Below the pieces are notes generated by a model that saw only the letters and a program-made list of their open reading frames with translations, was not told where the DNA came from and did not search any database. The translations under genes and the position numbers were made by a program. Shown here one piece after another: positions 53,386 through 62,891 of a stretch of 64,000 nucleotides of DNA. Location of the stretch: the NCBI GenBank assembly GCA_035485275.1, contig DATHOE010000047.1, positions 62,001-126,000 of the forward strand. The letters are read 5' to 3'. Origin of the DNA: DAIDJD01 sp035485275. Lineage in GTDB: Bacteria > Oederibacteriota > JAJYGY01 > DAIDJD01. Each line of letters opens with the position of its first letter. The stretch's first letter is position 1.

Positions 53386-54399
53386 TCAATCTCTCGATGG
53401 CGTCTCCACCGGACTCAGGCTCGTCTCGACACGGCGCGCTTCCCTCAGCAAAACCAGATCCAGGGAGCGCCCCACGCTGTTTTCATCCAGGACGCGCAGC
53501 AGGGCGTCCACGCCCGGCAGGGTCCGGCCATCCAGACTAACCAGCAGGTCGCCCGCGATCAAGCCCGAAGCCGCGGCCGGGGATTTGGCCTCCACGCCGG
53601 CCACCAGCACCGCCTGTTCATGGGCCAACCCGAAGTGGCGCACCCACTTCACCGGCACCGCGGCCGTCTGGCCGTGGATGCCGATCCATCCGCGGCGGAC
53701 CCGCCCGAAACGCAGGATCTGGCTGGCGACGTCGCGGGCGGTGTTCACGGCCACGGCGAAGCAGAGCCCCTGGGCCTGGGCGATGGTGGCGGTGTTCACG
53801 CCGATGACCCGGCCCCGAGAATCCACCAGGGGGCCGCCGGAATTGCCGGGGTTCAGGGCGGCGTCGGTCTGCACCACGTCCTCGATCATGCCGCCGCTCA
53901 CGCTCCTCAGGCTGCGCCCCAACGCGCTGACCACGCCCGCGGTGATGGTGGTGTCGAAGCCCAGCGGATTGCCTATGGCGATGGCGATCTGCCCCACCTT
54001 CAGGCGGGCGCTGTCCCCGAGTTCCACCCAGGGCAGGCCCCCTTCCACCTTCAGGACGGCCAGGTCGGTGGCGGGATCCTCGCCCACCAGGGAGGCGCGC
54101 TCCCGCCGCCCGTCCTGGTGCAGGATCCGAAGCTCGGAAGCCAGATGCACCACATGGCTGTTCGTCAGCAGGAGGCCGTCCGGGGTGAAGGCGAAGCCCG
54201 AGCCGCTGCCGTGCCGCTCGGCCGGGCCCGAGGCGCCGGCCACCCACTGGGTGACCTCCACCTTAACCACGGCCGGCCCGGCCAGGGCCACCGCGTCGTG
54301 CACGCTGCGGGAATAGGCGTCCAAAAGCGTTGCGTCGCCCGATTCCCGGGCGGCGGCTTGGCTGGAAAGGGGTGTTCCGGAAAGGGTTTTCAGGTTCAT
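53386..54399 (-). CDS. HtrA-like serine protease without export signal
   Basis: A 337-residue S1C protease with the triad His82 (TNSHVV), Asp112 (DPATDLAVL) and Ser187 (NPGNSGGP) and one C-terminal PDZ domain (AGVEAKSPAAASGLIAGDLLVSLDGRTLPG). Unlike DegP/DegS there is no signal peptide or membrane anchor at the N terminus (MNLKTLSGTPLSSQAAARES), so it should act in the cytoplasm. It precedes osmC on the same strand. The true start could be later, but no hydrophobic stretch would appear either way. Confidence 0.9.
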   Translation of the reverse strand: MNLKTLSGTPLSSQAAARESGDATLLDAYSRSVHDAVALAGPAVVKVEVTQWVAGASGPAERHGSGSGFAFTPDGLLLTNSHVVHLASELRILHQDGRRERASLVGEDPATDLAVLKVEGGLPWVELGDSARLKVGQIAIAIGNPLGFDTTITAGVVSALGRSLRSVSGGMIEDVVQTDAALNPGNSGGPLVDSRGRVIGVNTATIAQAQGLCFAVAVNTARDVASQILRFGRVRRGWIGIHGQTAAVPVKWVRHFGLAHEQAVLVAGVEAKSPAAASGLIAGDLLVSLDGRTLPGVDALLRVLDENSVGRSLDLVLLREARRVETSLSPVETPSRD

Positions 54400-54452
54400 G
54401 GCGTCCTCCTTCTTGAAATAACCTTACGCATCGGACGCCGGATTGGACGCTT

Positions 54453-56738
54453 TCAGGGCTTCCGTCTTTTTTCAACGAAGGCCAGGCCGGCCAGGGCCGC
54501 CAGGCCGGCCAAGCAGGCGGCCAGGGCGTCATAAAAGAGCCCATTGTCGAAACGGAAGTCCACCCGATGCCGCCCGGGGCCCAACAAAACCGCCTGCAGT
54601 CCCCCGTCCGCCTTCAGCACCTCCGTCCCCCGTCCGTCGACCTCGCAACGCCAGGAGGGGTACCAGGCATTGGAAAGGACCAGCACCGCGTCCCGATCGG
54701 TGGACACGTCCAAGTCGCTGGTCTGGGGGTCGCGCCCGAGCCACTGGATCCCGCCTTTCGGCGGCCCGGCGGCCGCCGGGGGCTGTCCAAGGCGCGCGTC
54801 GCCCGCCAGCGCCACCTCCGTGCCGGGGTCGAATTTCGGATCGGCCAGGATACGGTAGGCCTCCCCGTCGTCGGACAGCTCCCGAATTTTCGTCACCAGC
54901 CAAGCGCGGTGGAATGCGCCGGGGTTGACGCCGACCGCGACGGTGTTTCCGGAGCCGGCCGAGCCAATGACATAACGCACATTCATAAGGTCGAGCCAGT
55001 CCTTTTTGCGCTGCGCCATCGCCACCATGATCTGTTGCGAACTTTTCATGGAAACCGACTCCGCGCCGCCCAAATTTTCGTATCCGTGGAGCGCGGTCCA
55101 ATTTGAATAGGTGGGGTCGTCGTCAAAAACGCGCCAGGGCTCCGGGCCCGGCGCCGGAAGCGGAAAATTCCTACGGTCGACGGCGACCTGTGGATCCATG
55201 AATTTGACGAAACGTTCGTACACGGATTTTTGATCCTGGACGTGGAAGGCGAGTGCCAAAACCAAGGCCGTCCCCGGCCCCAAGCGTTTGGCCACCAGCC
55301 ACAGCAGGACAAAAAGGATGGGGACCAGTGCCAGGGTCGTCCGCGCGGAATCGCCGGCTATCGCGGCGAGGATTGCCGCCTGGGCTTGGGGGTTGCTCAA
55401 AGCGCTTGGGAAGTAGCCCAGACCCGTCAAGTCAGGCGGAGCGCATCCTTTGGCCACTAGCCAAGCGATCGCCGCGGCAAGAAAGGCCACCCCCGAAAAA
55501 AAGGCCGCACCGTGCAAGACGGTTTTTTGGTCCCTGGTCGTCCTTAGAGCGTCCCATCCGTATGCCGCAAGTGAGCATATGGAAAACGTCACCAAGAAAA
55601 GGATCCGGCTCCAGAACCTGAATCCCGAGATCACCGGCAGGTGGACGAAGAGGTGGTAAAAGGGGGTCCACCCATTCTGGGCGAAAAAAAAGGCCGTCAG
55701 CGCCAGAGCCGCAAACCAGCGCACTAGAGGTTCGCGCCGCCACAGCGCGGAGAGCGCTCCCGCGGCCAGGGCCCATGGAAGCAAACCGAAGTACTCGCTG
55801 ACGCAAGTGGAGCCGACGAGCTGGCCATGATAGGTCGGTATCCGCCAGCCGAAAAAGCCCGGCACCAGCCAGGACAGAGCCTCGGGCAATCCGATGGAAC
55901 CGCCATTGAACACGGCGTGGGTGTAGCCCTGGCGCATGCACAGGGGCAGGTATTGCAGCGTCGGCAGAAGCTGGGGCGCCGCTATGAGGAAGGCCAGGGC
56001 CAACGCCAAGACCAAGCCGCGGAATACGGACAGGCGGCGGTCGGCCGGGGCGGACTTCGAAGCACCGACGCTTCGGCTCCATTCCGGGACCAAGACGAAG
56101 GCCGCCACCGCCGGCAGGGTATAGGCGAAAATTTGGGCGGATTCGGCAAGGATTTGTAGGGCGAAGACCAGTCCGCACAAGCCCCAGGCGAACCAGGACC
56201 CTTCCTTAAGCCCTTTGTATGCCGCCCAGAAAGCCCATGGCACCAGGGCAATGCCTTCCAGAAGGTTGTAGTAGCCGCCGAACAGCACGGACACCTGGGA
56301 GCCGGACACGGCAAAAAAAAAGGCGCCCAATAGGCTTCCGGCAAGGCTACGGTCCAGACTGCGCAAAAAAAGGAACATTCCGATCCCTGACAGCGCGACA
56401 TGGACGATCGCGTCCAGCCCGCACTGGGTTCCCGCAGTCCATCCGGATAGGGCGGAGATCAGGTCGATGGGATAGAGAAAGAGCAGATTGCAGGCGGCGA
56501 TGCCGGGCATTCCCCCATAGATGTCCGGCATCCACAGGGGCAAGTGACCGCAGGCCAAACTTTGCTGGATCTCAGCGCGGAAGGGGATGCCCAGTGTCAG
56601 AAGGTCAAAGCCGTAGATGATTTTGCCGGAAAGAAATAACGGGGCAAACAGCAAGATGGGTACTGCGATCAGGAAGGCAATGGCGAAAAAAGCCGGCCGA
56701 AGGTTCTTGGATGTGGCCGGCACGGGGTTTAAGGGCAT
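54453..56738 (-). CDS. YfhO-like polytopic membrane protein
   Basis: A 761-residue protein with about 12 to 13 hydrophobic segments and a C-terminal soluble domain ending AACLAGLAALAGLAFVEKRRKP. Motifs of the YfhO family include YGFDLLTLGIPFRAEIQQSLACGHLPLWMPDIYGGMPGIA and MNVRYVIGS, WYPSWRCEVDG. YfhO in Bacillus glycosylates lipoteichoic acid; homologues in other phyla are membrane glycosyltransferases (GT-C fold) of unknown acceptor. The start ATG is 56738; the frame extends upstream but without homology. The 553-bp region upstream carries its promoter. Confidence 0.85.
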   Translation of the reverse strand: MPLNPVPATSKNLRPAFFAIAFLIAVPILLFAPLFLSGKIIYGFDLLTLGIPFRAEIQQSLACGHLPLWMPDIYGGMPGIAACNLLFLYPIDLISALSGWTAGTQCGLDAIVHVALSGIGMFLFLRSLDRSLAGSLLGAFFFAVSGSQVSVLFGGYYNLLEGIALVPWAFWAAYKGLKEGSWFAWGLCGLVFALQILAESAQIFAYTLPAVAAFVLVPEWSRSVGASKSAPADRRLSVFRGLVLALALAFLIAAPQLLPTLQYLPLCMRQGYTHAVFNGGSIGLPEALSWLVPGFFGWRIPTYHGQLVGSTCVSEYFGLLPWALAAGALSALWRREPLVRWFAALALTAFFFAQNGWTPFYHLFVHLPVISGFRFWSRILFLVTFSICSLAAYGWDALRTTRDQKTVLHGAAFFSGVAFLAAAIAWLVAKGCAPPDLTGLGYFPSALSNPQAQAAILAAIAGDSARTTLALVPILFVLLWLVAKRLGPGTALVLALAFHVQDQKSVYERFVKFMDPQVAVDRRNFPLPAPGPEPWRVFDDDPTYSNWTALHGYENLGGAESVSMKSSQQIMVAMAQRKKDWLDLMNVRYVIGSAGSGNTVAVGVNPGAFHRAWLVTKIRELSDDGEAYRILADPKFDPGTEVALAGDARLGQPPAAAGPPKGGIQWLGRDPQTSDLDVSTDRDAVLVLSNAWYPSWRCEVDGRGTEVLKADGGLQAVLLGPGRHRVDFRFDNGLFYDALAACLAGLAALAGLAFVEKRRKP

Positions 56739-57291
56739 GTTGTCAAGACGGGGACGATCCTCCTTCACCGGGGGGTGGCCCCATTCAAAACACACTCCCC
56801 CGGCTCCGCCCTCCGCAGGTTTCCCGGAAAACCACCCAGCTCGCTGAGGTAGAACAGAACTGCGCCGCGATAAAATCCCCCCGGAAGTTTCCCATCATTG
56901 GACCCGCCGGTTTCGCCGCCCGCGAACGAGCCGAAAAGATTCATGGCGTGGGCCATGAACGATCCCAACTTGGGGGCCTCAAAACCAAAGTGTCTTCCGT
57001 TTGCCGCTTCATGAAGTTATTTTATCCCAACCGGACAAGGTGTCAAAGACTGTAAACGCGGGTAATTCCGGCAGATGGGGGACGCCCAGGGGCCAAATGC
57101 CCTTCTTGATTGAAACGGCTGGATCCGCAGATGAGTCGAGAGCGGCTCGAGGAACACAAGCGTATCCCTCACGCATGCAAGGAATGTCGGGGCTTCGATG
57201 GCCCTCCATTTCATGACGATTCCGCTAAGTAATTTTAAAAGGGGAATGTTAGAATCCAAAAGATCTCCATTCACTTAGGGACGCACTATTA
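56739..57291. other. Intergenic region without recognisable gene
   Basis: A 553-bp divergent region between the YfhO-like gene and an acyltransferase gene. Short frames of 60-110 codons occur on both strands but resemble nothing and lack good start sites. The right half becomes A+T-richer (for example TAAGTAATTTTAAAAGGGG just upstream of 57292) and should contain the promoter of the plus-strand polysaccharide genes. AAAAGGGG lies too far from the start (about 50 bp) to be its ribosome-binding site. Confidence 0.6.
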
Positions 57292-58377
57292 ATGGGAGTT
57301 CTCCGTTTATGGCTGGCATTTGCGGTTCTGACAGCGCACATAGGTGCGGTCGGCAACTATCAATTGTTGTCCGGACCCTTGGCGGTGCAGGCCTTTTACG
57401 TGATATCCGGGTTTTATATGGCTTTGGTGCTTGATCGCAAATACGCGAAATCCACTTGGGTATTCCTGTTCAACCGCGTTTCTCGCCTCTATCCAGGCTA
57501 TTTGGCCTTGTCTCTTTTGGCTTTTTTGTACCTTTATTCCATGGGCCGGCTCACGGGCACCGATTTTGGAGCTCTGTTCTATATCAACGATTACTGGCCC
57601 CATTTCAGCTTTTGGGGCCGCGCGATCACGGTGGCTTCAAACGTGCTCATGGAGGGAAAAGACGTCACCGTTTTTTTGGCCGTCGATCCCCATACGGCGG
57701 GCTACTTCCTCAGCGCCCATCCCGTGCATGGGGTCGTGCCATCGAGCGCATTCCAATTCCTTCCCCAATCGTGGTCCCTGGGGTTGGAGTTCAATTTCTA
57801 CCTTCTAAGCCCCTGGTTGGTCCGACTTCGGAGCCGCTGGATCGTGTTGATCATGGCCGCGAGCACGGCGACAAGACTTGCGCTGGCGCACTTCGGTTAC
57901 AGCGGGGATCCTTGGACCTACCGTTTTTTTCCGTCGGAACTGGCCGTATTCCTCTTGGGTTTGATGGCCTACCGCGTCTACCGTGGTCTGGGGGAGGAGG
58001 ATTCGAATTGGCGCCAGGCCAGCTATATGGCGACGGCTGTCCTCATTCCCGTTGTGGTGTTGAGCGCATATTTACCCGGGAACGAGAATAGCACCGCCCT
58101 GCTGACCCTGCCCTTGCTCGCGCTCGCGTTGCCGTGGATATTTGAGCGTTCCAAGGATATTTCCCTGGATCGTTCAATCGGCGAATTGTCCTACACCGTG
58201 TACCTGAGCCACCTGCTGGTGGCAAACCTAATGCGGCCGCTCGGCGTGACGTCCGGGCCGTGGGCGTCGCTCTACGTCATGGCGGGCAGCGTGGCGCTGT
58301 GCCTGGCCATACGCCACATGATCGAGAAGCCCGCCGACCACTGGCGGCGGGCGATGACACGGAAATGGATGAAATAA
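57292..58377 (+). CDS. Acyltransferase 3 family membrane protein
   Basis: A 361-residue polytopic protein with about ten hydrophobic segments. It contains the conserved His of this family in VLTAHIGAV, FYVISGFYMALVL, the RxxR motif FNRVSRLYPGYLALS and C-terminal IGELSYTVYLSHLL and MIEKPADHW. Members O-acetylate or otherwise acylate surface sugars. The coding sequence is visibly less G+C-rich than the genes to the left. It is followed 24 bp later by another membrane protein. Confidence 0.88.
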   Translation: MGVLRLWLAFAVLTAHIGAVGNYQLLSGPLAVQAFYVISGFYMALVLDRKYAKSTWVFLFNRVSRLYPGYLALSLLAFLYLYSMGRLTGTDFGALFYINDYWPHFSFWGRAITVASNVLMEGKDVTVFLAVDPHTAGYFLSAHPVHGVVPSSAFQFLPQSWSLGLEFNFYLLSPWLVRLRSRWIVLIMAASTATRLALAHFGYSGDPWTYRFFPSELAVFLLGLMAYRVYRGLGEEDSNWRQASYMATAVLIPVVVLSAYLPGNENSTALLTLPLLALALPWIFERSKDISLDRSIGELSYTVYLSHLLVANLMRPLGVTSGPWASLYVMAGSVALCLAIRHMIEKPADHWRRAMTRKWMK

Positions 58378-58401
58378 AAAAAAAGGGGGGGCTGTTCAAG
58401 A

Positions 58402-59766
58402 ATGCCAGATAACCAGGACGCAAAAAATCCTGCCCTGAATGCCCGGACAACAAAAATATGGGTGGCCCTCGCGCTGACCTTTTTTTTGTTGATGAAATTA
58501 TTCTTAAACTTAAAACAAATACCCGATGATTTCATGGTTTCGAACATCCCATTTCAATTCGGCGCGTATGCGTCATCGCTGCTCGATCGCGGGGAATATG
58601 CGGACTGCAGCTCCATCCCCTGCAAATACGCCTCCAGGATGCCCCTCATACCCTGGACGCTTGCCGCTTTGGGACACATATCGAGGTCGGCGAAATCCAT
58701 AGCGATCATCAAGAACGTCGCGTTTTCCGTCCTGACCTTGGTCGTTTTCTTATGGATCGTGAATGTCCACCGCAAAATCTTCCCCGGTTCAGCCGTCGCC
58801 TGGTTTCTCCTGCTTCCCCTCGCCCTCGCACCGCCCCTCGCCCGGCACGCGTCGTCCATTTTCTATGAGGAGGGTTTCCTGGTGGAATTCCTCGTTTGTT
58901 GGACATTGCTTTTTCTAATTGGGGTTCTATTTTGGGGGAAAAAGGAAAAAATCGACGGCACGCCGGCGGTGACAGCTTGTCTCGCGTTCGGGACTCTGAT
59001 CTATTTGACCAAGGACACCATGCTTTTGGTGTTGCTGGCCTCGCTCGCCCTGGGGATCCTCTGGACGGCCCGCTTCCACGAAGCCAGGACCTTGGCAGCA
59101 GTTCTCATATCCTTGGCCGCGGTATTGGCGTGGGGCGCCCACAACAAGATCGCCTCCGGCCGCTTTTCGATTTCCACCAGCTGGGACGGCGAAAACCTTT
59201 ACCGCGGGTTCAACCAGCAGAGTTATGATATTTATCCATACATAAATCTCGACGAAGTTCTGCATCCCCCGCAAACGGTGACTCTGGTCAACGGGGAAAG
59301 TTTCACCGTCGGCCATCGCGAAATAAAATTCGAAAACGAATGGGAATGGAACGACTATTTCGAGCAACTTTCCTATTCTTGGTTGGAGTCCAATCATCAA
59401 GAGGCGTTTAACTTCGCGCTCATGAAGATTTATAACTTTTTTCTGAGCGTGTACCTCAATCCCTACGAAAACGGGCTCAATTACACCTACGCGAATTTCA
59501 TCCATTTTTGGCTGATATTCGGCAGGATGATGCAATTGGAGCTGGCCGTCCTCCTAGCGGCCCTGTGGCGCCGAAAAAATTCGTATGCAAAGGCTTTGGT
59601 GGCCGGGGTGGTGGTCGTGAACCTGACGTACGCAACGCCCTACCTGCTTTGTTTCAACTACGAACGGCATATAACGGTCTATTTGGCCCTGGTTGCAGCC
59701 TGCTCGTTCATGGTGTGCTCCGCCCTTCTGAGCCCGGCCGAGGCGGTCGGAGACGGCCCGCGCTGA
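58402..59766 (+). CDS. Polytopic membrane protein, GT-C-like, function unknown
   Basis: A 454-residue protein with about ten hydrophobic segments, a conserved-looking extracytoplasmic loop after the first helix (LKQIPDDFMVSNIPFQFGAYASSLLDRGEYADC) and a large loop with aromatic residues (EWEWNDYFEQLSYSWLESNHQEAFNFALMKIYNFFLSVYLNPYENG). The topology fits GT-C type glycosyltransferases but no DxD-like first-loop motif can be assigned with confidence. Its A+T-rich codon use matches its neighbours and differs from the rest of the window. Confidence 0.65.
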   Translation: MPDNQDAKNPALNARTTKIWVALALTFFLLMKLFLNLKQIPDDFMVSNIPFQFGAYASSLLDRGEYADCSSIPCKYASRMPLIPWTLAALGHISRSAKSIAIIKNVAFSVLTLVVFLWIVNVHRKIFPGSAVAWFLLLPLALAPPLARHASSIFYEEGFLVEFLVCWTLLFLIGVLFWGKKEKIDGTPAVTACLAFGTLIYLTKDTMLLVLLASLALGILWTARFHEARTLAAVLISLAAVLAWGAHNKIASGRFSISTSWDGENLYRGFNQQSYDIYPYINLDEVLHPPQTVTLVNGESFTVGHREIKFENEWEWNDYFEQLSYSWLESNHQEAFNFALMKIYNFFLSVYLNPYENGLNYTYANFIHFWLIFGRMMQLELAVLLAALWRRKNSYAKALVAGVVVVNLTYATPYLLCFNYERHITVYLALVAACSFMVCSALLSPAEAVGDGPR

Positions 59767-59987
59767 CAAAAATCTTTGGTTTGAAACAAAATACCCCCGG
59801 GAAAAAGGGACCGTGCCGTCTGCATCCGGTCCAACGCGGCGGCGTTTACTGCATCTTGAGTTTTTTACTTTATAGGCCTCTGCTCCGGTGACCGCCCAGC
59901 CTTGCGCGTGGAGCCGGAGCCGTCATAGAATGACGGCCTGGCCGGAACATCCGTCGATGGAGACCCAAAAAAAGAGCCCAAAATTTT

Positions 59988-61691
59988 ATGCAAAGAGTAG
60001 CTCCATACTTTCCAACTACGAGCGGGACAATTCCGATGGAAGAAAAACGTCACGAGGACGGACAAATCTTCGGACCGAGCGACCTGACAAAATCATCCGG
60101 CAAATCCAGGCTTAATAACCTGATGGAAGCCGTCTCCGGGACGGAAATGAAAGCCAATAAATTCGCCCCGTATTCGGGTCCCCTGGCGATCCTGGCCCTG
60201 TGGCTGGCCCTGGTGCTCCCCAGTCTGGACCGATCCACGATGCAGGAATACGACGAGTTGACGCACGCCCGTGTGGCCCAGGCCGCCGCCCTCGATGGGC
60301 ATTGGTGGCCTTTGGTCCTGGACGGACGCACCTTTTACGAAAAGCCCCCCTTACTCCTGTGGCTGGCTGGCGCCACCGCCAAAGTGAGCGGACGGCCTTA
60401 CAACTGCTGGCCGTACCGATGTTGGACGTGTTTGGGGGCCGGGCTATGCCTGGCCTTCCTGGTCCTGATCGGGGTCCTCCTAGAACGCCCCGGGGTGGGC
60501 TGGCTCGCCGCGCTGATTTTGTCCCTGCAGGGCGACTTCATCTATCACGCCCGTTTTTTTACCTTCGATACTCCCTTCCTGGCCTGTGTCTTCGCATCCT
60601 TGGCCTTCTCCCTGAGCGCGGCCACGAGCCGACGTCCCAGGGACTGGTTTTGGGCGGGAGCAGCCCTGGGCTTGGCCGCCGCATTCAAGTCCTGGTTCGT
60701 CTTCACGGTTCTGCCGGCTTACGCATGCGCCCTGGCCTTCCACGTGCGCCCCGAGCAGCGAAAGGCGGCGGCCCTGGCCCTGGTCGGTCCTCCCCTGGCG
60801 GTGCTGTCGCTTTGGATCCTGCTTTATGTCCATTGGATGGGGGAGGGCTTTCTCACGGAAGAGCTGTTCGGAAACCTGGCCGGGAGGATTGCGGGCATGA
60901 ACGCCTTCTACGATCCCGACGGCCACGCGGCCTTTTATCTGAAATGGGCGGCGATGAGCGCCCCGACAGTCCTGCCCTGGGTCCTCGCCGCGCCTCCGGC
61001 CCTCGCCTCGGCCAAGGGGAGCGGGACAAGCGAGGCAAGCGGAGCGCAGCGACAGGCTTGGAGCTTCCTGCGCACCTGGACCTGCGTCTTTTGCCTAAGC
61101 TGGCTCCTGGGAATGGCGTTTGTGCGGTCGGAAACCATCAATTACGCCTTGCCGCTGGAAGCCGGCCTTTGCATGGCGGCCGCCCTGATCATGGATTCGG
61201 GTTATGGCGCGGCGCGGAGCCTGTTGCGGACCGGGCTCCTGGCGGCCTCGCTCCTGGCCGTCCTGCGCTTATGGGACCCCTTCTGGTCCCTGGCGTTGGG
61301 CGCCGCGTTCGGGCTGCCATGGCTCTTTTTGGGGTCCAAGGACAAGTCCGTCCCCAAAACGGCCTGGGCCGGGACGCTGAGCCTCATCCTCGGGCTCGGA
61401 ATCTTCGGGCTGCTCTCCCGGGAGGCCGCAGGACTGCTGCTGAAGCCACTCGACCCAAGCCGTCCCATCGCCGAACTTTTATTGGCCCATCCCGCCCGCA
61501 GCCGGGGGGAAACGCTGTGGATGATCGGGGGTGCCAGCCAGGCCGCGAATTTTTACTCCTCCTACACCGTCCGTAACCTGGATTATCTGCCAGACCGACG
61601 CCCCACCGAAGCGAGCCTGGTGAAGACGAAAGCGGGCTGGATATTCTTTCCGGCCAGTCCCTCCGCCGCAAGGGGGGTTGGGCTTCCGTGA
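59988..61691 (+). CDS. GT39/ArnT-like glycosyltransferase
   Basis: A membrane transferase of the dolichyl-phosphate-mannose/ArnT superfamily, which uses a polyprenyl-phosphate sugar as donor. The first loop carries the family motif QEYDELTHARVAQAAALDGHWWPLVLDGRTFYEKPPLLLWLAG, with the catalytic acidic residues. About ten helices follow. The first 60 residues before the first helix are unlike the family; the start is uncertain and could be ATG 60036, 60123 or 60147. A 221-bp gap upstream may hold its promoter. Its stop overlaps the next gene (GTGA). Confidence 0.85.
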   Translation: MQRVAPYFPTTSGTIPMEEKRHEDGQIFGPSDLTKSSGKSRLNNLMEAVSGTEMKANKFAPYSGPLAILALWLALVLPSLDRSTMQEYDELTHARVAQAAALDGHWWPLVLDGRTFYEKPPLLLWLAGATAKVSGRPYNCWPYRCWTCLGAGLCLAFLVLIGVLLERPGVGWLAALILSLQGDFIYHARFFTFDTPFLACVFASLAFSLSAATSRRPRDWFWAGAALGLAAAFKSWFVFTVLPAYACALAFHVRPEQRKAAALALVGPPLAVLSLWILLYVHWMGEGFLTEELFGNLAGRIAGMNAFYDPDGHAAFYLKWAAMSAPTVLPWVLAAPPALASAKGSGTSEASGAQRQAWSFLRTWTCVFCLSWLLGMAFVRSETINYALPLEAGLCMAAALIMDSGYGAARSLLRTGLLAASLLAVLRLWDPFWSLALGAAFGLPWLFLGSKDKSVPKTAWAGTLSLILGLGIFGLLSREAAGLLLKPLDPSRPIAELLLAHPARSRGETLWMIGGASQAANFYSSYTVRNLDYLPDRRPTEASLVKTKAGWIFFPASPSAARGVGLP

Positions 61692-62746
61692 GGAGCGACG
61701 GCGGGCACCGCTTCCTGACGCTGGACGGATTCCGCGGCATCGCGGCCCTGATGGTGATGGCCCTCCATTACAGCCCCTTCTTTTTCGGCGGGACCCTTTT
61801 TGGCCATGGATTTCTCGCGGTGGACCTCTTTTTCCTTTTGAGCGGCTTCGTCCTATCGCAGGCCTATTCAAGACGTTTCGACGGAGGCCTTTCGTTTCCG
61901 GAATTTTTCAAAATCAGGCTGATCCGGCTTTACCCGCTTTTTTTGGCCGCTCTCTCCCTGGCGGTGCTCTCGCTCCTGATCGCGTGGCTGGCCTTCGGGG
62001 AAAACCAAGGGGTCATAAAAAGGCACGTGGATGTCGTCGGTTCCCTTGTATTAAACCTTTTCTTCCTGCCTTCGCCGTTCTTTAACGGGGCCCAGATGTT
62101 CCCCTGGGTCCCGCCGAGCTGGTCCCTGTACTACGAATTGCTCGGCAATGCGGCGTGGGCCAAGGCGCGGATCCGTATGAACACCCTCGGCCTTGGCTTT
62201 GTTGTCCTTGCCGCCGGCATCCTCCTGGCAGTGCTGGGTTCCCAAGGCGGATTGAACAAGGGGGACTGTTGGGGCTGGAACCAGGCCGCCGTGGCGCTGT
62301 GCCGGCTGGCTTTCTCGTTCGGATTAGGTTTGCTGATCAGCAAAATGGAAATTCCGCGGATCCCGAGGGTGAATTCCAAACTTTTATTTCTGACGCTGCT
62401 TCTAATTTTGGCCGTGAATCCGCCGCCCGCCTTCGAGATCTTGGCGCAGCTCTCCGCGGTGTTGATCGGGTTTCCTTGCCTGGTGTTTTTGGCCACGGAC
62501 AATGAGCCGGATTCCTCCATCGAGTCCAAGGCCTGCGTATTTCTGGGGGAGGCCAGCTACGGTATATACGTCCTGCACTGGCCGGTCTTGACCCTCTTCA
62601 TCCTCGCAAACCATGCCCTGCACCTGCAGAAGACCGCGCCGACAGGAATAGGCTTAATGTTGATCGTTGTCCTGGCGGCCCATCTTTTAAACCGTTTCTT
62701 TGACGTCCCGCTGAGGCGCCGTCTCAGCCGCCGATTCTTGGCTTAA
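61688..62746 (+). CDS. Acyltransferase 3 family membrane protein
   Basis: A 352-residue polytopic acyltransferase starting with GTG at 61688, overlapping the GT39-like gene. Family motifs: FLTLDGFRGIAALMVMALHYSPF (His), DLFFLLSGFVLSQAY, IRLIRLYPLFLAA (RxxR) and GEASYGIYVLHWPVLTLF at the C terminus. It probably acylates the glycan made or modified by the neighbouring transferase. It differs in sequence from the acyltransferase at 57292, so they are not recent duplicates. Confidence 0.9.
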   Translation: MRSDGGHRFLTLDGFRGIAALMVMALHYSPFFFGGTLFGHGFLAVDLFFLLSGFVLSQAYSRRFDGGLSFPEFFKIRLIRLYPLFLAALSLAVLSLLIAWLAFGENQGVIKRHVDVVGSLVLNLFFLPSPFFNGAQMFPWVPPSWSLYYELLGNAAWAKARIRMNTLGLGFVVLAAGILLAVLGSQGGLNKGDCWGWNQAAVALCRLAFSFGLGLLISKMEIPRIPRVNSKLLFLTLLLILAVNPPPAFEILAQLSAVLIGFPCLVFLATDNEPDSSIESKACVFLGEASYGIYVLHWPVLTLFILANHALHLQKTAPTGIGLMLIVVLAAHLLNRFFDVPLRRRLSRRFLA

Positions 62747-62891
62747 TTTGGCGGAAAGCCGCACCTGATCTATGGGACCCCAAGAGGTCGTTTTAAGCCC
62801 GTAGGCCCTTCCGGGACAATCTGATCGCCATGAATAAATAAAGTGTAACGTGACCCCAAAAGTCCGGTCCGCTTTAAAATGTAAAGTCGGG

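Noticed and set aside
56765..56968. 67-codon frame in the 553-bp intergenic region
   Set aside because: No ribosome-binding site, no recognisable sequence and composition typical of random frames.
62747..62891. Similar words GGGACCCCAAGAG and GTGACCCCAAAAG near the Bro-N gene as possible attachment repeats
   Set aside because: The match is short and imperfect, does not resemble the tRNA-Asp 3' end, and no integrase is present.
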